Assembly: GCA_021732845.1 (NCBI GenBank)
Contig: JAKFUF010000022.1
Location: 1 to 64,000 of the forward strand
Length of the DNA stretch: 64,000 bases
From: Planctomycetaceae bacterium
Lineage (GTDB): Bacteria > Planctomycetota > Planctomycetia > Planctomycetales > Planctomycetaceae
Reading direction: 5' to 3'
The position numbers and the translations under genes are program-made. Numbering within the stretch: the stretch's first letter is position 1; the number at the start of each line of letters is the position of its first letter. The notes under the pieces were generated by a model, which worked only from the letters and a program-made list of their open reading frames with translations, had not been told where the DNA came from and did no database searches. Positions 20,932 through 30,896 of this stretch are shown in pieces.

Positions 20932-21468
20932 CGGGTTAAACCATGGACAACCGCGCCCTGCGCGGTGCCTCTTCCCGAAGAGTGTGCACTTCGCTTTTCG
21001 CTACACGATGTAATTCTGCATCCAGTTATCAAGGTCGCGTCGGAAGACAGATGCAGGGACCCGCGATGCGAATTGATACTGTCCGGCGATTGGAAACTTC
21101 ACCCAGGATAGCATTTCGTCCGCACGTCAAAGCCAGAATTTGCCCGCCTAAATTGGAACTTCACCGCCATCTCGGTATGCTGGAAATTTGCAACGATTGG
21201 CACAAATTGCCCAGTGGTAAAGGCTGGCGACTATCTCCCCTGTGATAGCTTTTAGTCACGCAAGATTCTCGCCACGAGGGATTTTGTGCATGCAAAAATT
21301 GACGATCAGAAAGCGGACGAATTTGCGCGATCTGCGGTTGGCATGGTCAAAGCTAGAACACATCGCACTGCCCACCAAGCTGACCCACGGCATTCACGTC
21401 TGTCGACGGTGACACGCGCGCTGCAAGCCGCCGTGATGGGGAATCTGTCCTTAGGGAGAAGGCCCGAC
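20932..21468 (+). other. 537-bp gap upstream of the STAND-like gene; contains short direct repeats
   Basis: No convincing gene is seen; a 100-residue frame at 20943-21245 lacks a ribosome site and family features. ATTGGAAACTTCACC (21089-21103) and ATTGGAACTTCACC (21152-21165) form a direct repeat 63 bp apart, followed by a looser GCAACGATTGGCAC segment. Spaced repeats of this kind occur at ends of IS21-type elements, but no transposase is present. The gap is less GC-rich by eye than the flanks. Confidence 0.4.
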
Positions 21469-24400
21469 ATGTGGAATTTAACGGCGAATGATCTCCTGAA
21501 ATTGCAGGGCAGTGGCGGAGTTCCCTTCGCGGATTTCATGAACCGCCTCATCCGCGCGGAAGCCATGCGCTGCGGGCTCGCACAGTCAGAGATCCAAACG
21601 CAAAATCGCACAAATATTAGCGATGGTGGCATTGACGCGGTTGTTCACAAACCAATTGTCAGCAAGAACTGGGATTGGTTTTCGACACCAACATGCTGGC
21701 AGTTCAAGGCAGAAATGACTTCTACGCGTCCGCAGCTCAAGAAGGAAATCAACAAGGGGTTTGTGAAGGAGCTTCTTTTGCAGGGTTACGCCTATCGACT
21801 TTGCATTCTAGGAGATTTGACCGCAAAAAAACTCAAGTCGAAGGCCCCGTCCAAAGTCGAGTCGTGGGAGCAACTCCTGCAGGAGGAAGCCGCAAAGATC
21901 AATCCAGCCGCCCCGCCGCCCCGTGTCATCCATGGCGGCGACCTCATCCATTGGGCGGGCGAGTTCCCAGCTCTCGTCAAGCAACTGCGTCCGGAATTGA
22001 TTCCGGGCATCCTCTGGGATGTCTGGAGTGCAGCATGTCGCGAGGTTACGCCGCACTATGTGGCAAACGCCGCCTGGCAAGAGGCCCGCAGCAAGATCCA
22101 TTCTCATGTCGATTTTTCAGCAGTTTGCAAGCTGGCATGCCTAGCCATCGGCGGGGAGGCTGGTGTGGGCAAGACCAGGCTTGTCTTCGAGTCTCTCGCG
22201 GAAATAGATGCTGCCCCTGGCCTCGTGATTCAAACTTTCGATGACCAGACCGCGAAACAGTTTGCCGCGTTCTTCGCTGCCATCGGGGAAAATCGAAATG
22301 TCATTCTCGTTGCGGACGAATGCCTTCCGGAAACGGAAGAGGCGCTCAACAATATGCTCCTGGGCCACACCAAGAGGATTCGCGTAATTTGCATGAACAC
22401 TAGCCGGGCGCGACTCCCAACGGCGTCGCGCCCGGTGTGGCTCAAGTCTAGGGATCTGACGAACACGGTCGAAATCTTGAAGGCGAACTTCCCGCTGGTT
22501 TCAGAAGATCGACTCAGGCGCAATGCCGATATCGCTGGAGGCTTCGTGCGACTGGCCGCCGACATGTGCGAGCATGAACCGGAGTCTAGCCACGCGGCTC
22601 ACCTTGAGATCCCCGATCGCATCACTACTTATGTCGAACTTCGGCTCGGTGAGTTTCGTCCCTTGATTTCATTCATCGCGTTGTTCCACAAAGTTGGCTT
22701 CAAGGACGACGTGGAGGATGAACTCCAGGCACTCTGCAGAATGTCAGGGCAGCATGCGCAGCAGTTCCGCGACGCGGTTCGTAGCGTGAAAGAGTCTCCT
22801 GGTTTCGTTGTTCAAGCGGGCCGTTATTGGTACATCAGCCCTCAAATCGTCGCGCAACTGCTGTTCAACGAAGGCTGGAATCACTGGGTAAAGAACGATC
22901 TGAAATCTTTCTTTTCGAACTTGCCGGAACCGCTTGTTGCTCAATTCATCGAACGAGCCGGACAATTGGGGAAAGTCGAGGTGCGCGACTCGGTCGCGGC
23001 GTTTTTTCGGTTCTGGTTCGGTTCCCTGACCATCGAACAGCTTGCTGATTCGGCCGCCATTCGCCGCATTGAAGCGGTTGTCGAGAACGCGCCCGGTGAG
23101 TTTCTTCCGCAGCTTCGCAGCCTCATTGAGTACAGTTCCGGGGAAAGACTGCTCGGCATCCTAGGCGACTCTCCGACAGCAAGTTGGGGTCCGCGAAGAA
23201 CTGTTGTCTGGCTGCTGGAACGACTTGTTTCCTTCCAGGAGTATTTTGTCGACTGCGAAGCATGTCTGTTTCAACTTGCGCTTTATGAGTCTGAACCGAG
23301 CATTGGGAACAATGCCACGGCAGTCTGGCGAAACCTATTCGGAGTTCATTTGTCCGGCACGGCAGCGCCGTTTGCGGCGCGGCTGGAGATTTTGAAGGAG
23401 AGGATTCGAAATTCGACGGGTGCCGCGCTGACGTTGGCATTTCAGTCGCTGAAGGACATCCTGCAACCGGCAACCGGCCACATCGTCGGCCCGTCATTGG
23501 TGTCGGGACGCATGCGGCCTCCCGAGTGGACTCCCGCATCTCAAACTGAAGAGCGGGCGTGTTACAGGATGGTACTGGAATTTTGTTCCGAATTGATGCG
23601 AGAGCACGGGACTGTCCGCCGTGAACTGGCGGTTCACACGCTAATCCGGCGCATCATTTTCTTGGTTAGAAAGGGATTGCTGGGCGTTTTGATGGACGTG
23701 TTGAGACCGGACCGACTCAGTGTAGACGAGTCTGCACAATTATTGCGTGAACTTGACCGCTTTCTGGAGGCCACTCTCACACTGGAACCAGAACGAATTG
23801 ACGAGAAACGCCCCTACGCCGCCAAATTGCGAGAGTGGCTCGCCTTGTTCCGCCGGTCCGATCTGGATGGCCGACTTCGTGAACTCTGCGCCAGGGAACC
23901 CTGGGATCGTCGGTTCGCTTATGAGAGGGCGGCGACGACCGACGAAATGGATGTGCTGGCGGGCGAAATTGTTCAGAATCCGCGGCGTCTGGAACCTCAC
24001 CTTGAGTGGTTGGGAACAGCAGAGGCCACGTCGGCGGAGAGGCTGGGATTCGCGGTTGCGCGTTTAGATGATTCGTTTATCTGCGCGGAGTTGATATTCA
24101 GACAGTCGATTGAGTTTAACACCGCCGCACTGCTGCGGGGCTATGTGCGAGGAGTGGTTAGTTCCAGGCGGTCGCCCAGCCAGGGAGTGTTGGATCTCAT
24201 GGATCAATTGCAGGCGTCCAGGCCCGAAATCGCCGCCGATATCCTCGTCGTTGGCGGTGACGATTTTGATGCGGTCAACCGCGTTCTGCAACTGGTCGAA
24301 ACTGCACTGCTCACCCCAAACTGGCTGTCAACCTTTGCCATGGGGGTTGGGAGTCGGTGGTTGACGGTAAGTGAAATCGGTCGGATTTTGGCCCCGATGG

Positions 24401-25191
24401 TGAAGTCAGCGGCGAGTGGCGATCAATATTCTGTCGAGGCGGGAATCCGCTTCGTTTATCGCGTGCTGCGTAACGAGGAACGCCATACGACAGGGCGGTG
24501 TCTTGACGAGACAACAATATGTGGCGATGTGGTGACTCTAATCGAGCATGCAACTCATTTAGTTGGAAAGCGACTGTCCTCCGAATGGGCTCATATCGCG
24601 AAGGCACTAGCCGGTTATGATGCTCAGAAGGTCATACCCATGCTGGCCTCGGCGCTGGCCAGCGACAGTCTGGCACTCGCAGACGAAGCCGAAAAGTCGT
24701 TGGAGGAATTAATTCCAACCCATGGACAAGAAGTTTTGGAGGGTTTCGGATCAGTCCTATTGGACCCAGACCAGGGATGGCGGCTCCAGATACGGGTCTA
24801 TCGAGACTTGGTTAGGCAGCTTTCCTCCGGAAGTGTGTTGGACTGGATTCGTGGTCGCGGGCTGGCCGCCGCGCGGGCGATTGCCAGACATCTTCCAGCG
24901 CCCTACATTGACGGCGAAGGGAATCCAATCGTGCCCCATTTGCTGGATGTGGTCCTTCGCGAATTCGACGATGAAAAAGTTCTGCTGAATTTCCAATGTG
25001 GCATGCACTCACATGAAGCTTGGAATGGGGACGATTCGGCGAGATTTCGACAAGAAGCCGATGAAGCCCGGATGTTCCTTCGGCATCCGAATCCCCGTAT
25101 CCGTGAATGGGCGACCGCGGAGATAGCCGACAGAATGGCATTCGCGGAGATGGAGGACCGCCAGAGCGAGGAGCAGTTTTTGCCTTCATAG
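21469..25191 (+). CDS. Large nuclease-NTPase: predicted N-terminal PD-(D/E)xK domain, P-loop NTPase, long helical C-terminus (STAND/Avs-like)
   Basis: The start at ATG 21469 is supported by GGGAGAAGG upstream; an ATG at 21286 would add 61 residues. The 1240-residue protein has three parts. Residues about 15-130 contain SDGGIDAVV (51-59) and CWQFKAE (76-82), matching the D...QxK core of Mrr/Cap4-type PD-(D/E)xK nucleases. Residues about 195-420 form a P-loop NTPase with Walker A GGEAGVGKT (228-236) and Walker B-like VILVADE (278-284). The remaining 800 residues are helical, probably superhelical repeats. This three-part design matches antiviral STAND sensors (Avs type), where the C-terminal repeats recognise phage proteins and the nuclease executes. 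Composition appears less GC-rich than neighbours, and a transposase remnant follows. Function is inferred from architecture only. Confidence 0.87.
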   Translation: MWNLTANDLLKLQGSGGVPFADFMNRLIRAEAMRCGLAQSEIQTQNRTNISDGGIDAVVHKPIVSKNWDWFSTPTCWQFKAEMTSTRPQLKKEINKGFVKELLLQGYAYRLCILGDLTAKKLKSKAPSKVESWEQLLQEEAAKINPAAPPPRVIHGGDLIHWAGEFPALVKQLRPELIPGILWDVWSAACREVTPHYVANAAWQEARSKIHSHVDFSAVCKLACLAIGGEAGVGKTRLVFESLAEIDAAPGLVIQTFDDQTAKQFAAFFAAIGENRNVILVADECLPETEEALNNMLLGHTKRIRVICMNTSRARLPTASRPVWLKSRDLTNTVEILKANFPLVSEDRLRRNADIAGGFVRLAADMCEHEPESSHAAHLEIPDRITTYVELRLGEFRPLISFIALFHKVGFKDDVEDELQALCRMSGQHAQQFRDAVRSVKESPGFVVQAGRYWYISPQIVAQLLFNEGWNHWVKNDLKSFFSNLPEPLVAQFIERAGQLGKVEVRDSVAAFFRFWFGSLTIEQLADSAAIRRIEAVVENAPGEFLPQLRSLIEYSSGERLLGILGDSPTASWGPRRTVVWLLERLVSFQEYFVDCEACLFQLALYESEPSIGNNATAVWRNLFGVHLSGTAAPFAARLEILKERIRNSTGAALTLAFQSLKDILQPATGHIVGPSLVSGRMRPPEWTPASQTEERACYRMVLEFCSELMREHGTVRRELAVHTLIRRIIFLVRKGLLGVLMDVLRPDRLSVDESAQLLRELDRFLEATLTLEPERIDEKRPYAAKLREWLALFRRSDLDGRLRELCAREPWDRRFAYERAATTDEMDVLAGEIVQNPRRLEPHLEWLGTAEATSAERLGFAVARLDDSFICAELIFRQSIEFNTAALLRGYVRGVVSSRRSPSQGVLDLMDQLQASRPEIAADILVVGGDDFDAVNRVLQLVETALLTPNWLSTFAMGVGSRWLTVSEIGRILAPMVKSAASGDQYSVEAGIRFVYRVLRNEERHTTGRCLDETTICGDVVTLIEHATHLVGKRLSSEWAHIAKALAGYDAQKVIPMLASALASDSLALADEAEKSLEELIPTHGQEVLEGFGSVLLDPDQGWRLQIRVYRDLVRQLSSGSVLDWIRGRGLAAARAIARHLPAPYIDGEGNPIVPHLLDVVLREFDDEKVLLNFQCGMHSHEAWNGDDSARFRQEADEARMFLRHPNPRIREWATAEIADRMAFAEMEDRQSEEQFLPS

Positions 25192-25349
25192 GCTCAATCC
25201 TCGTTCATTTCGGAGGTGCTCCGTGCCGGCCCGCTTTCACCGGCTTGCTGGATGGCCTTTTCAGGCCGAAGGCTCGCGTGTTGCCCGGTGGGACTCGTGA
25301 CGGATCGCTGTCACGCTGCTGGCGGAAGGTTGGCGCGACGAACTGTTTA

Positions 25350-25764
25350 AGGTTGGGCGGTGCGGCCAATAAGGTGAGTTGCCAATCTTTGATTGTTGGT
25401 GGCGTTGCGGATCATGTCCACATGCTGTTTCAACTGGGACGAACGATTTCCGTATCGGAAGTATTGGGGACGATCAAATCCAATTCATCGCTGTGGTGGT
25501 CTTGCTCGCTCCGGAACCCGTGGCGCGGATGGGCGGCTCGCGCCGCCTTCTCCATCCGCTGTCGGGGTTCCTCGCTCGCTGGGGGTCAACCAGACCCGCG
25601 GCTTGCCGAACGCGTTTCACTGGCAGGGCGGATACGCTGCGTTCTCGGTGAGCCAGCCGAAACTTGAGGCGGTGCGGGAGTACGTCCGCCGGCAGCCCGA
25701 ACATCATGCCACGCAATCAAAACCCTCCCTCAAAGCAGCCGGTCGGTTGCCCCCAAATCCGTGA
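25350..25764 (+). pseudogene. Decayed REP-associated (Y1/IS200-like) transposase fragment
   Basis: In one frame (about 25366-25499) the sequence reads SLIVGGVADHVHMLFQLGRTISVSEVLGTI. This matches the HUH-containing core (here HVH) of REP-associated tyrosine transposases. About 120 nt later, in another frame, NAFHWQGGYAAFSVSQPKLEAVREYVRRQPEHHAT matches the C-terminal part of the same family. The two parts are separated by unrelated GC-rich sequence, and the N-terminal half is not recognisable in 25192-25350. It is therefore a multiply disrupted relic, next to the STAND-like gene. Confidence 0.8.
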
Positions 25765-25843
25765 CGGGCAGCAAATTTCAAATTTCGCTGCCACCGCCCG
25801 GAAAGCCCCGCGATATGGTTTTCGCGGGGCATCCAGAACTTTG

Positions 25844-27247
25844 TCACAGCGTCCAGCCTGCGCGGTAGTCGGTGTGGACGAACTGGTTCAAGCCGGGGTT
25901 GTTCTTGACGGTTTGGTGTTCCGCATCCCATTCGAGCCGCGTTCCTGGAGCACGCAACGCCAACACGCCCAGTAGGACGGTTTCCGTCATGGGTCCGGAA
26001 TAGTCGAAGCTGGCCACCGGCTTGGGGCCGCCTTTGCAGGCCTGATAGAACTCCTCGTAATGGCCCGGCGAACGGGTCATCGACTTGGGGACGTGGCTGG
26101 CGGCTTCGTGCAGGCTGGCGGGCAGCAGGGTGGGCATGCCGCCGTGAGAGCCATGATACATCTTCCCCTTGCTGCCGACATACAGGACGCCGTTGCCGGG
26201 GAGCTGCTGGCCAGCGGGAAGTTCGGCCGGCGCGGCGGGCATCAGGCCGCCGTCGTACCACGTCATTTTGACGGGAGGCAGCGACCCACGCGCCGGAAAG
26301 TCAAAGTAGATGATTGCCGCGATCGGGAAGGTTTCGAACATCGGCTTGTTCTTGCTGTCGAAGCTGCCGTCAATCGTGGTGCGTGCCTCCACCGACGTGG
26401 GAGCGCCCAGGTTCAGCGCCCAGACCGGGTGGTCGATGATGTGGCAGCCCATGTCGCCCAGCGCACCGGTGCCGAAGTCGCGCCAGCCACGCCAGCCGAC
26501 GGGGGCGTAAGCCGGACTGTAGGGGCGCTCCTGGGCGGGGCCGAGCCACAGGTTCCAGTCGAGCGTGCCGGGAGCGGCGGGTGTGTCGCTGGGACGGCCG
26601 ATGCCTTGTTTCCACAGGGCTCCCGCGCGGTCGGACCAGACATGCACCTCGCGCACTTCGCCAATGATGCCGGCCTGAATCCACTCGTTGGTCAGGCGAG
26701 CGCCTTCGGTGGCATGGCCCTGGTTGCCCATGGAGGTCATGACTTTGGCGTCCATCGCCGCCTTGGTCAGCGCGCGGCATTCATGCAGCGTATGGGTCAG
26801 TGGCTTCTGGCAGTAGACATGCTTCCCGGCGCGGATGCCGGCCATGGCCGCGACCGCATGCACATGATCGGGGGTGCCGACCGTGATGGCATCAATGTTC
26901 GCGGCCTCCTTGTCCAGCATCACACGAAAGTCTTTGTAGCGCCGGGCCTCTGGATGAGCGTTGAACGTGCCGCGGGCCCGCTCCTCGTCCACGTCGCACA
27001 GGGCGACAAAGTTCGCCCCCAGCTTGGTGAACGTGGCGATGTCTCCGCCGCCCATGCCGCCGGCGCCGATGCCGGCGATGTTGACACGCTCGCTGGGAGC
27101 CACGAACCCCGCGCCGCCCAGCACGTGGCGTGGCACGATGGTGAAGCTGAACGCCGAGGCTGTCGCCGCCGCGAGAAAGGTTCGCCGGCTCTGTCCGGCC
27201 TTGTCGTCCGGAGTCGCTGCGCCAGCGGGTTGCTGTGCCTTTTCCAT
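25844..27247 (-). CDS. Gfo/Idh/MocA-family oxidoreductase with Tat signal
   Basis: The start is at ATG 27247 (MEKAQQPAG), with GAGG about 11 nt upstream; a 22-residue longer frame has no support. The 467-residue protein has a twin-arginine leader (QSRRTFLAAATASAFSFTIV, 19-38). A Rossmann motif, VNIAGIGAGGMGGGDIA, follows, then the family signature around GKHVYCQKPLTHTLHE, which holds the usual catalytic lysine of EKP-type motifs (here QKP). The C-terminal alpha/beta domain is complete. These exported NAD(P)-dependent enzymes act on sugars or inositols and are very numerous in planctomycetes. The substrate is unknown and the gene stands alone. Confidence 0.92.
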   Translation of the reverse strand: MEKAQQPAGAATPDDKAGQSRRTFLAAATASAFSFTIVPRHVLGGAGFVAPSERVNIAGIGAGGMGGGDIATFTKLGANFVALCDVDEERARGTFNAHPEARRYKDFRVMLDKEAANIDAITVGTPDHVHAVAAMAGIRAGKHVYCQKPLTHTLHECRALTKAAMDAKVMTSMGNQGHATEGARLTNEWIQAGIIGEVREVHVWSDRAGALWKQGIGRPSDTPAAPGTLDWNLWLGPAQERPYSPAYAPVGWRGWRDFGTGALGDMGCHIIDHPVWALNLGAPTSVEARTTIDGSFDSKNKPMFETFPIAAIIYFDFPARGSLPPVKMTWYDGGLMPAAPAELPAGQQLPGNGVLYVGSKGKMYHGSHGGMPTLLPASLHEAASHVPKSMTRSPGHYEEFYQACKGGPKPVASFDYSGPMTETVLLGVLALRAPGTRLEWDAEHQTVKNNPGLNQFVHTDYRAGWTL

Positions 27248-27533
27248 GGTCTCAAATCCTCGTTGGGGAACGCACGAGTCTGGACTGCGCCGAGAGCACG
27301 CATCGGCAGGCATTTAATCATGTCGGGATGTGGTTGGAAACCGCGTGGACGAATACGTGCCGTTTTGGTTCGTCTCCATTCACCGACCGGCGTGGCGGGA
27401 GGGCTCTGGTCGGCTCTGGTCCTCCAGTGCCGCGAGCCACGGCAGATTCGAGTGTCCGGTAGGATTTGGCAAACAGCCGCGAGCGAAAAGACGCTGAAAA
27501 CGAAATTGGCTTTCTCGGCAATCTTCCGTGGTT

Positions 27534-28352
27534 CTATCCGCCGCTCCCTTTTTCAATGTGCACGGTCGCCAGGGCGGAGTTCCACACCTCTGGCTCCTGC
27601 CGGAAATAACGCACGTGCTGCGGAACGGTCATGCCGCCGGAGATGATCGCCTGCAGGGTGTCGTCCATGTCCCACTCCAGGTCGACGACCTCTTTTTCGG
27701 GGGCCATCACCAGAAAACCCGAGGTGGGGAACGGGGCCATTGGCACAAAAATGCAAAGAATGGTCTGCCCGCTGGTCAGGTCGACGCAACTGGAGGTGAC
27801 AAAGCCGGCGGTGCGCAGGCCGGTGCTGGGAAAATTCACCAGCACAACACGGCGTTTCCCCTGTTTCCCCCCCGCCTGTCCCATCGACTTGAAGACGCTG
27901 CTGACCGCCTTGTACACATGCGTGACCAGCGGCACCCGCAGCAGCAGCCAGTCAATCGCCCGATGGATCCGGGAGCGGACAAACAGCCCAAGAAACCAAA
28001 GAATCAACAGAATTAAACCAATGGCAATCAGCGACTGGAGGACTGATTCCGCCCAGGCGAAGTGCGACAGCCGCTCCGCCATTTGAGCCGGCATCACCTG
28101 GTGAATTCCAAACCGCACCGCGTAGGCCACCGGGCCAATCAGGTAGAGCTGCAGGATGGAATAGAGTTGGTACAGGATCCAGAAAGTGATGGCAACCGGC
28201 AGAATGACCAGCAGCCCGCCAATGATCCGGGCCTGAACGGCATTCGCCACCGCTCGCAGCGCGGCCAGCTCGGGTTCCAGCGCCTGGCGGCGCACACCGT
28301 CGATCTGCGGCTCTTCCGGCATGTCGATGTCGATCCTCGGTGTGTGCCTCAC
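27534..28352 (-). CDS. DUF502 family membrane protein
   Basis: The 272-residue protein has two N-terminal membrane segments (ARIIGGLLVILPVAITFWIL, about 41-60, and LIAIGLILLILWFLGLFV, about 107-125). A soluble domain follows with VPLVTHVYKAVSSV, VVLVNFPSTGLRTAGFVTS and IFVPMAPFPTSGFLVMAP. This order is characteristic of DUF502. The family lacks an assigned reaction. An in-frame ATG at 28322 (MPEEPQIDG) could be the true start. It is on the same strand as the cytochrome-type gene 99 bp upstream. The 286-bp gap downstream, 27248-27533, holds nothing I recognise. Confidence 0.9.
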   Translation of the reverse strand: MRHTPRIDIDMPEEPQIDGVRRQALEPELAALRAVANAVQARIIGGLLVILPVAITFWILYQLYSILQLYLIGPVAYAVRFGIHQVMPAQMAERLSHFAWAESVLQSLIAIGLILLILWFLGLFVRSRIHRAIDWLLLRVPLVTHVYKAVSSVFKSMGQAGGKQGKRRVVLVNFPSTGLRTAGFVTSSCVDLTSGQTILCIFVPMAPFPTSGFLVMAPEKEVVDLEWDMDDTLQAIISGGMTVPQHVRYFRQEPEVWNSALATVHIEKGSGG

Positions 28353-28451
28353 AATGAATCATGCACTGCGCTGAGAATCGTATCGCAGGCCATGTGGAGT
28401 TTCCATCTTCCTGTTGGTGACGGATGCCGGGCAAGGCCACGCTGCCGTGGC

Positions 28452-30896
28452 TCACCGCACCAACTGGAACTCCGGCAGCATCAAGACTGCCCACAGCAGG
28501 TCTTCGACGCTTTGGGCCGTGGATTCGTTCCCCAGCGCATCACGGGCGAGGGCGAGTTCTTCGGCTGTGGGCGGTCGCGACAGGGCGGCCAGGTAGAGTT
28601 TCGTCACCAATACCGTCGCATCCACCGGCGTGGCTGCCTCGGTGAGCCACCGCTTGGCACCGAGGGCCAGGGCATCGGCCAGCGTCTGACCGTTGGCCAG
28701 GTCGATCGCTTCCAAGGTGGTCAGGTCGGAGGGACGCATGGTGACAATCTGGTCGCGGTTGGGCCGGCCCAGGGCCCGCATCAGTTCATCGGCTTTGACG
28801 AGCGAGGCCCGCACCATTTTGGTGGCGGCGTTTGAGCCACCGGCAAGCGTGGAGGCCAATGCGGGGTTCACGCTGGCCCAGACTTCGGGATTCTGCACCG
28901 GAACGGCGGGTTTCCAGTCCGGTGGCTCGGCGGCGAACTTGCCGGCCGCATTGGGAAGCGTGGCGGTCCATTGCCATTCGGCGTTGCTGGCCAGGGTGGT
29001 GACCGTGCCGTCCGCCGCCTTGAGCCGCGCCTCGAAGAACAGGGCCGCCGGATTGGGGCTGTTGCCGAGGTTCTTGGCGACGATCATGAATTCGTTCTTG
29101 CCGACCCGCAGCGCACGTTCCAGGCCCACCGCTTCGACGGTGTCCCATGCCTCGTCGGCCGCCAGCTTTTGATTGTTGACGTACAGGATGTACCCGTTGT
29201 CACAGGTGATGACGCCCACGGCGCGGACGGGGACTTGTTTCAACTCAATCGTCCGCCTGAGGGCGATCGTCTCCCCCGCCTTGGGGACGGCCCCCGACCC
29301 CTCCGCATACGACCAGATCCATTGTCCGGTGAGGGCCTCAGCGGGAGTTGTTGATTGACCCACGGCTGCCGGAAGTTTGGCCCGGACCACCTGGGCGTCG
29401 AACCGGGTGGGTGCGGTTCCCGTGAGCTGCCAGACGGAGTCCATGAACTGTTCGGCCGTCATCCGCCGGGCGAGCGGACCGTGAAAGACATACGCGTTGC
29501 CATCCTGCGGGGCCTCGACCGGCGTGGTCTGTGCCTGATACGCCTGCGAGGTGCAGATCAGAGCGAGCGTCGCCTTGAGGTCGTGATTCTGGTCGGCAAA
29601 ATTCACCGCCAGAAAGTCCAGCAGGTTGGCGTTCCAGGGTTCGGTGTGCATGGCATCGACGGGATGCACGATGCCGCGTCCCAGCAGGCGCTGCCAAAGG
29701 CGGTTGACAATGGTCCGGGTGAAGCGACCGTTCTCGGGATGGGTCATCAGTCCGGCGAGTTGCTTCAACCGTTCCGGCTGCGAAGCTTTGGCGTCGATCT
29801 GCCCCAGCTCGGGAAAGATCCAGGCGGCCTGGGCATCGGCACCGGTCGGCTTGTCGCAGCGGTGAATGGGGAGCGGAGCTGTCGCATAGATGGCGGCCAG
29901 CCCATAGGCTTCGCTGAGCTTCCAGCGGTCAATGAAACTGTCATGGCACGAGGCGCACTTCATGTTGATGCCCAGAAACGACTGCGAAATGCTCTGGGCG
30001 AACTGCACTTCCTGAGACTGGCTGGCACTGACATTGCCGCGCCAGCGAATGCCCTGGATGTACCCTTCGGATTCGGGGCCAGGCGCGATCAGTTCCCGCA
30101 CAAACTGGTCGTACGGCTTGTTGTTGACCAATGCTTCATAGAGCCACTTGGTGATCTGCTTGCGGCCACCGGTGATGAATCCCGTGCCGGTGTAGTCGTT
30201 CCGCAACAAATCGTTCCAAAACGTGAGCCAGTGCTCGGCATAGGCGACATCGTCGGCCAGGAGATCCCGCACCAGCCGCTCGCGCTTGTCGGGCCGTGTG
30301 TCCTGTTCAAACGCTTGCAATTGTTCGGGGGTGGGCAACAGACCCACGAGATCCATCGAAACACGCCGGATGAACACGGCATCGGTTGCTTGCACCGGGC
30401 GTGGCAGCTTTTTTTCGGCAAAATAGGCGTCGACAATCCGGTCGATCGGGTTGGTCCGCCCGTCCACCGCCGCAGGCAGCTCTGGACGCCGTGGCTTAAG
30501 CGGTGGCTCATACGCCGCCTGCTTGAACGAGAACCCCGCTTCCCACGGCAGTCCGGCATCGACCCAGCCTTTCAGCAGGGCGATCTCCTTCGCTGACAGC
30601 CGCGGCCCATCCGGCGGCATCCGCAGCGTTTCGTCCTGCGTGACGATCCGCTCGATCAACTCACTCGCCCCGCTCTTTCCCGCGACCACCACCTTGCCGC
30701 CCTCTCCACCGGCGAGCAGCGCCTCACGCGTGTTGAACGACAGGCCGCCCTTCTTCTTGTCACCCGTGTGACAGCTTCCGCAGTGCTGCTTCAAGACCGG
30801 CACGATGTCGTGGGCGAAATCGATTTCAGCCGCACAGGCAGGCTGAATGAACCCGATCACGGCAACGGTGACAAACAACAGGGACGAGTGAGACAT
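28452..30896 (-). CDS. Secreted PSCyt1/DUF1549/DUF1553 protein with jelly-roll insert; DUF1549 CxxCH context altered
   Basis: The 814-residue protein has a signal peptide (about 1-22) and PSCyt1 with CGSCH at 39-43. DUF1549 is followed by DUF1553, into which a beta-sandwich of about 110 residues is inserted (contains VITCDNGYILYVNNQKL and GKNEFMIVAKNLG), resembling galactose-binding jelly rolls. In the DUF1549 domain the second heme motif reads CASCHDSFID; the usual CHDHKFDP is lost, so the second cysteine pair and histidine remain but the following conserved residues differ. No DUF1501 gene is adjacent. The leader start is unambiguous. Confidence 0.92.
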   Translation of the reverse strand: MSHSSLLFVTVAVIGFIQPACAAEIDFAHDIVPVLKQHCGSCHTGDKKKGGLSFNTREALLAGGEGGKVVVAGKSGASELIERIVTQDETLRMPPDGPRLSAKEIALLKGWVDAGLPWEAGFSFKQAAYEPPLKPRRPELPAAVDGRTNPIDRIVDAYFAEKKLPRPVQATDAVFIRRVSMDLVGLLPTPEQLQAFEQDTRPDKRERLVRDLLADDVAYAEHWLTFWNDLLRNDYTGTGFITGGRKQITKWLYEALVNNKPYDQFVRELIAPGPESEGYIQGIRWRGNVSASQSQEVQFAQSISQSFLGINMKCASCHDSFIDRWKLSEAYGLAAIYATAPLPIHRCDKPTGADAQAAWIFPELGQIDAKASQPERLKQLAGLMTHPENGRFTRTIVNRLWQRLLGRGIVHPVDAMHTEPWNANLLDFLAVNFADQNHDLKATLALICTSQAYQAQTTPVEAPQDGNAYVFHGPLARRMTAEQFMDSVWQLTGTAPTRFDAQVVRAKLPAAVGQSTTPAEALTGQWIWSYAEGSGAVPKAGETIALRRTIELKQVPVRAVGVITCDNGYILYVNNQKLAADEAWDTVEAVGLERALRVGKNEFMIVAKNLGNSPNPAALFFEARLKAADGTVTTLASNAEWQWTATLPNAAGKFAAEPPDWKPAVPVQNPEVWASVNPALASTLAGGSNAATKMVRASLVKADELMRALGRPNRDQIVTMRPSDLTTLEAIDLANGQTLADALALGAKRWLTEAATPVDATVLVTKLYLAALSRPPTAEELALARDALGNESTAQSVEDLLWAVLMLPEFQLVR

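Noticed and set aside
20943-21245. 100-residue frame upstream of the STAND-like gene
   Set aside because: No ribosome site, no family similarity, Arg/Ser-rich composition typical of a chance frame.
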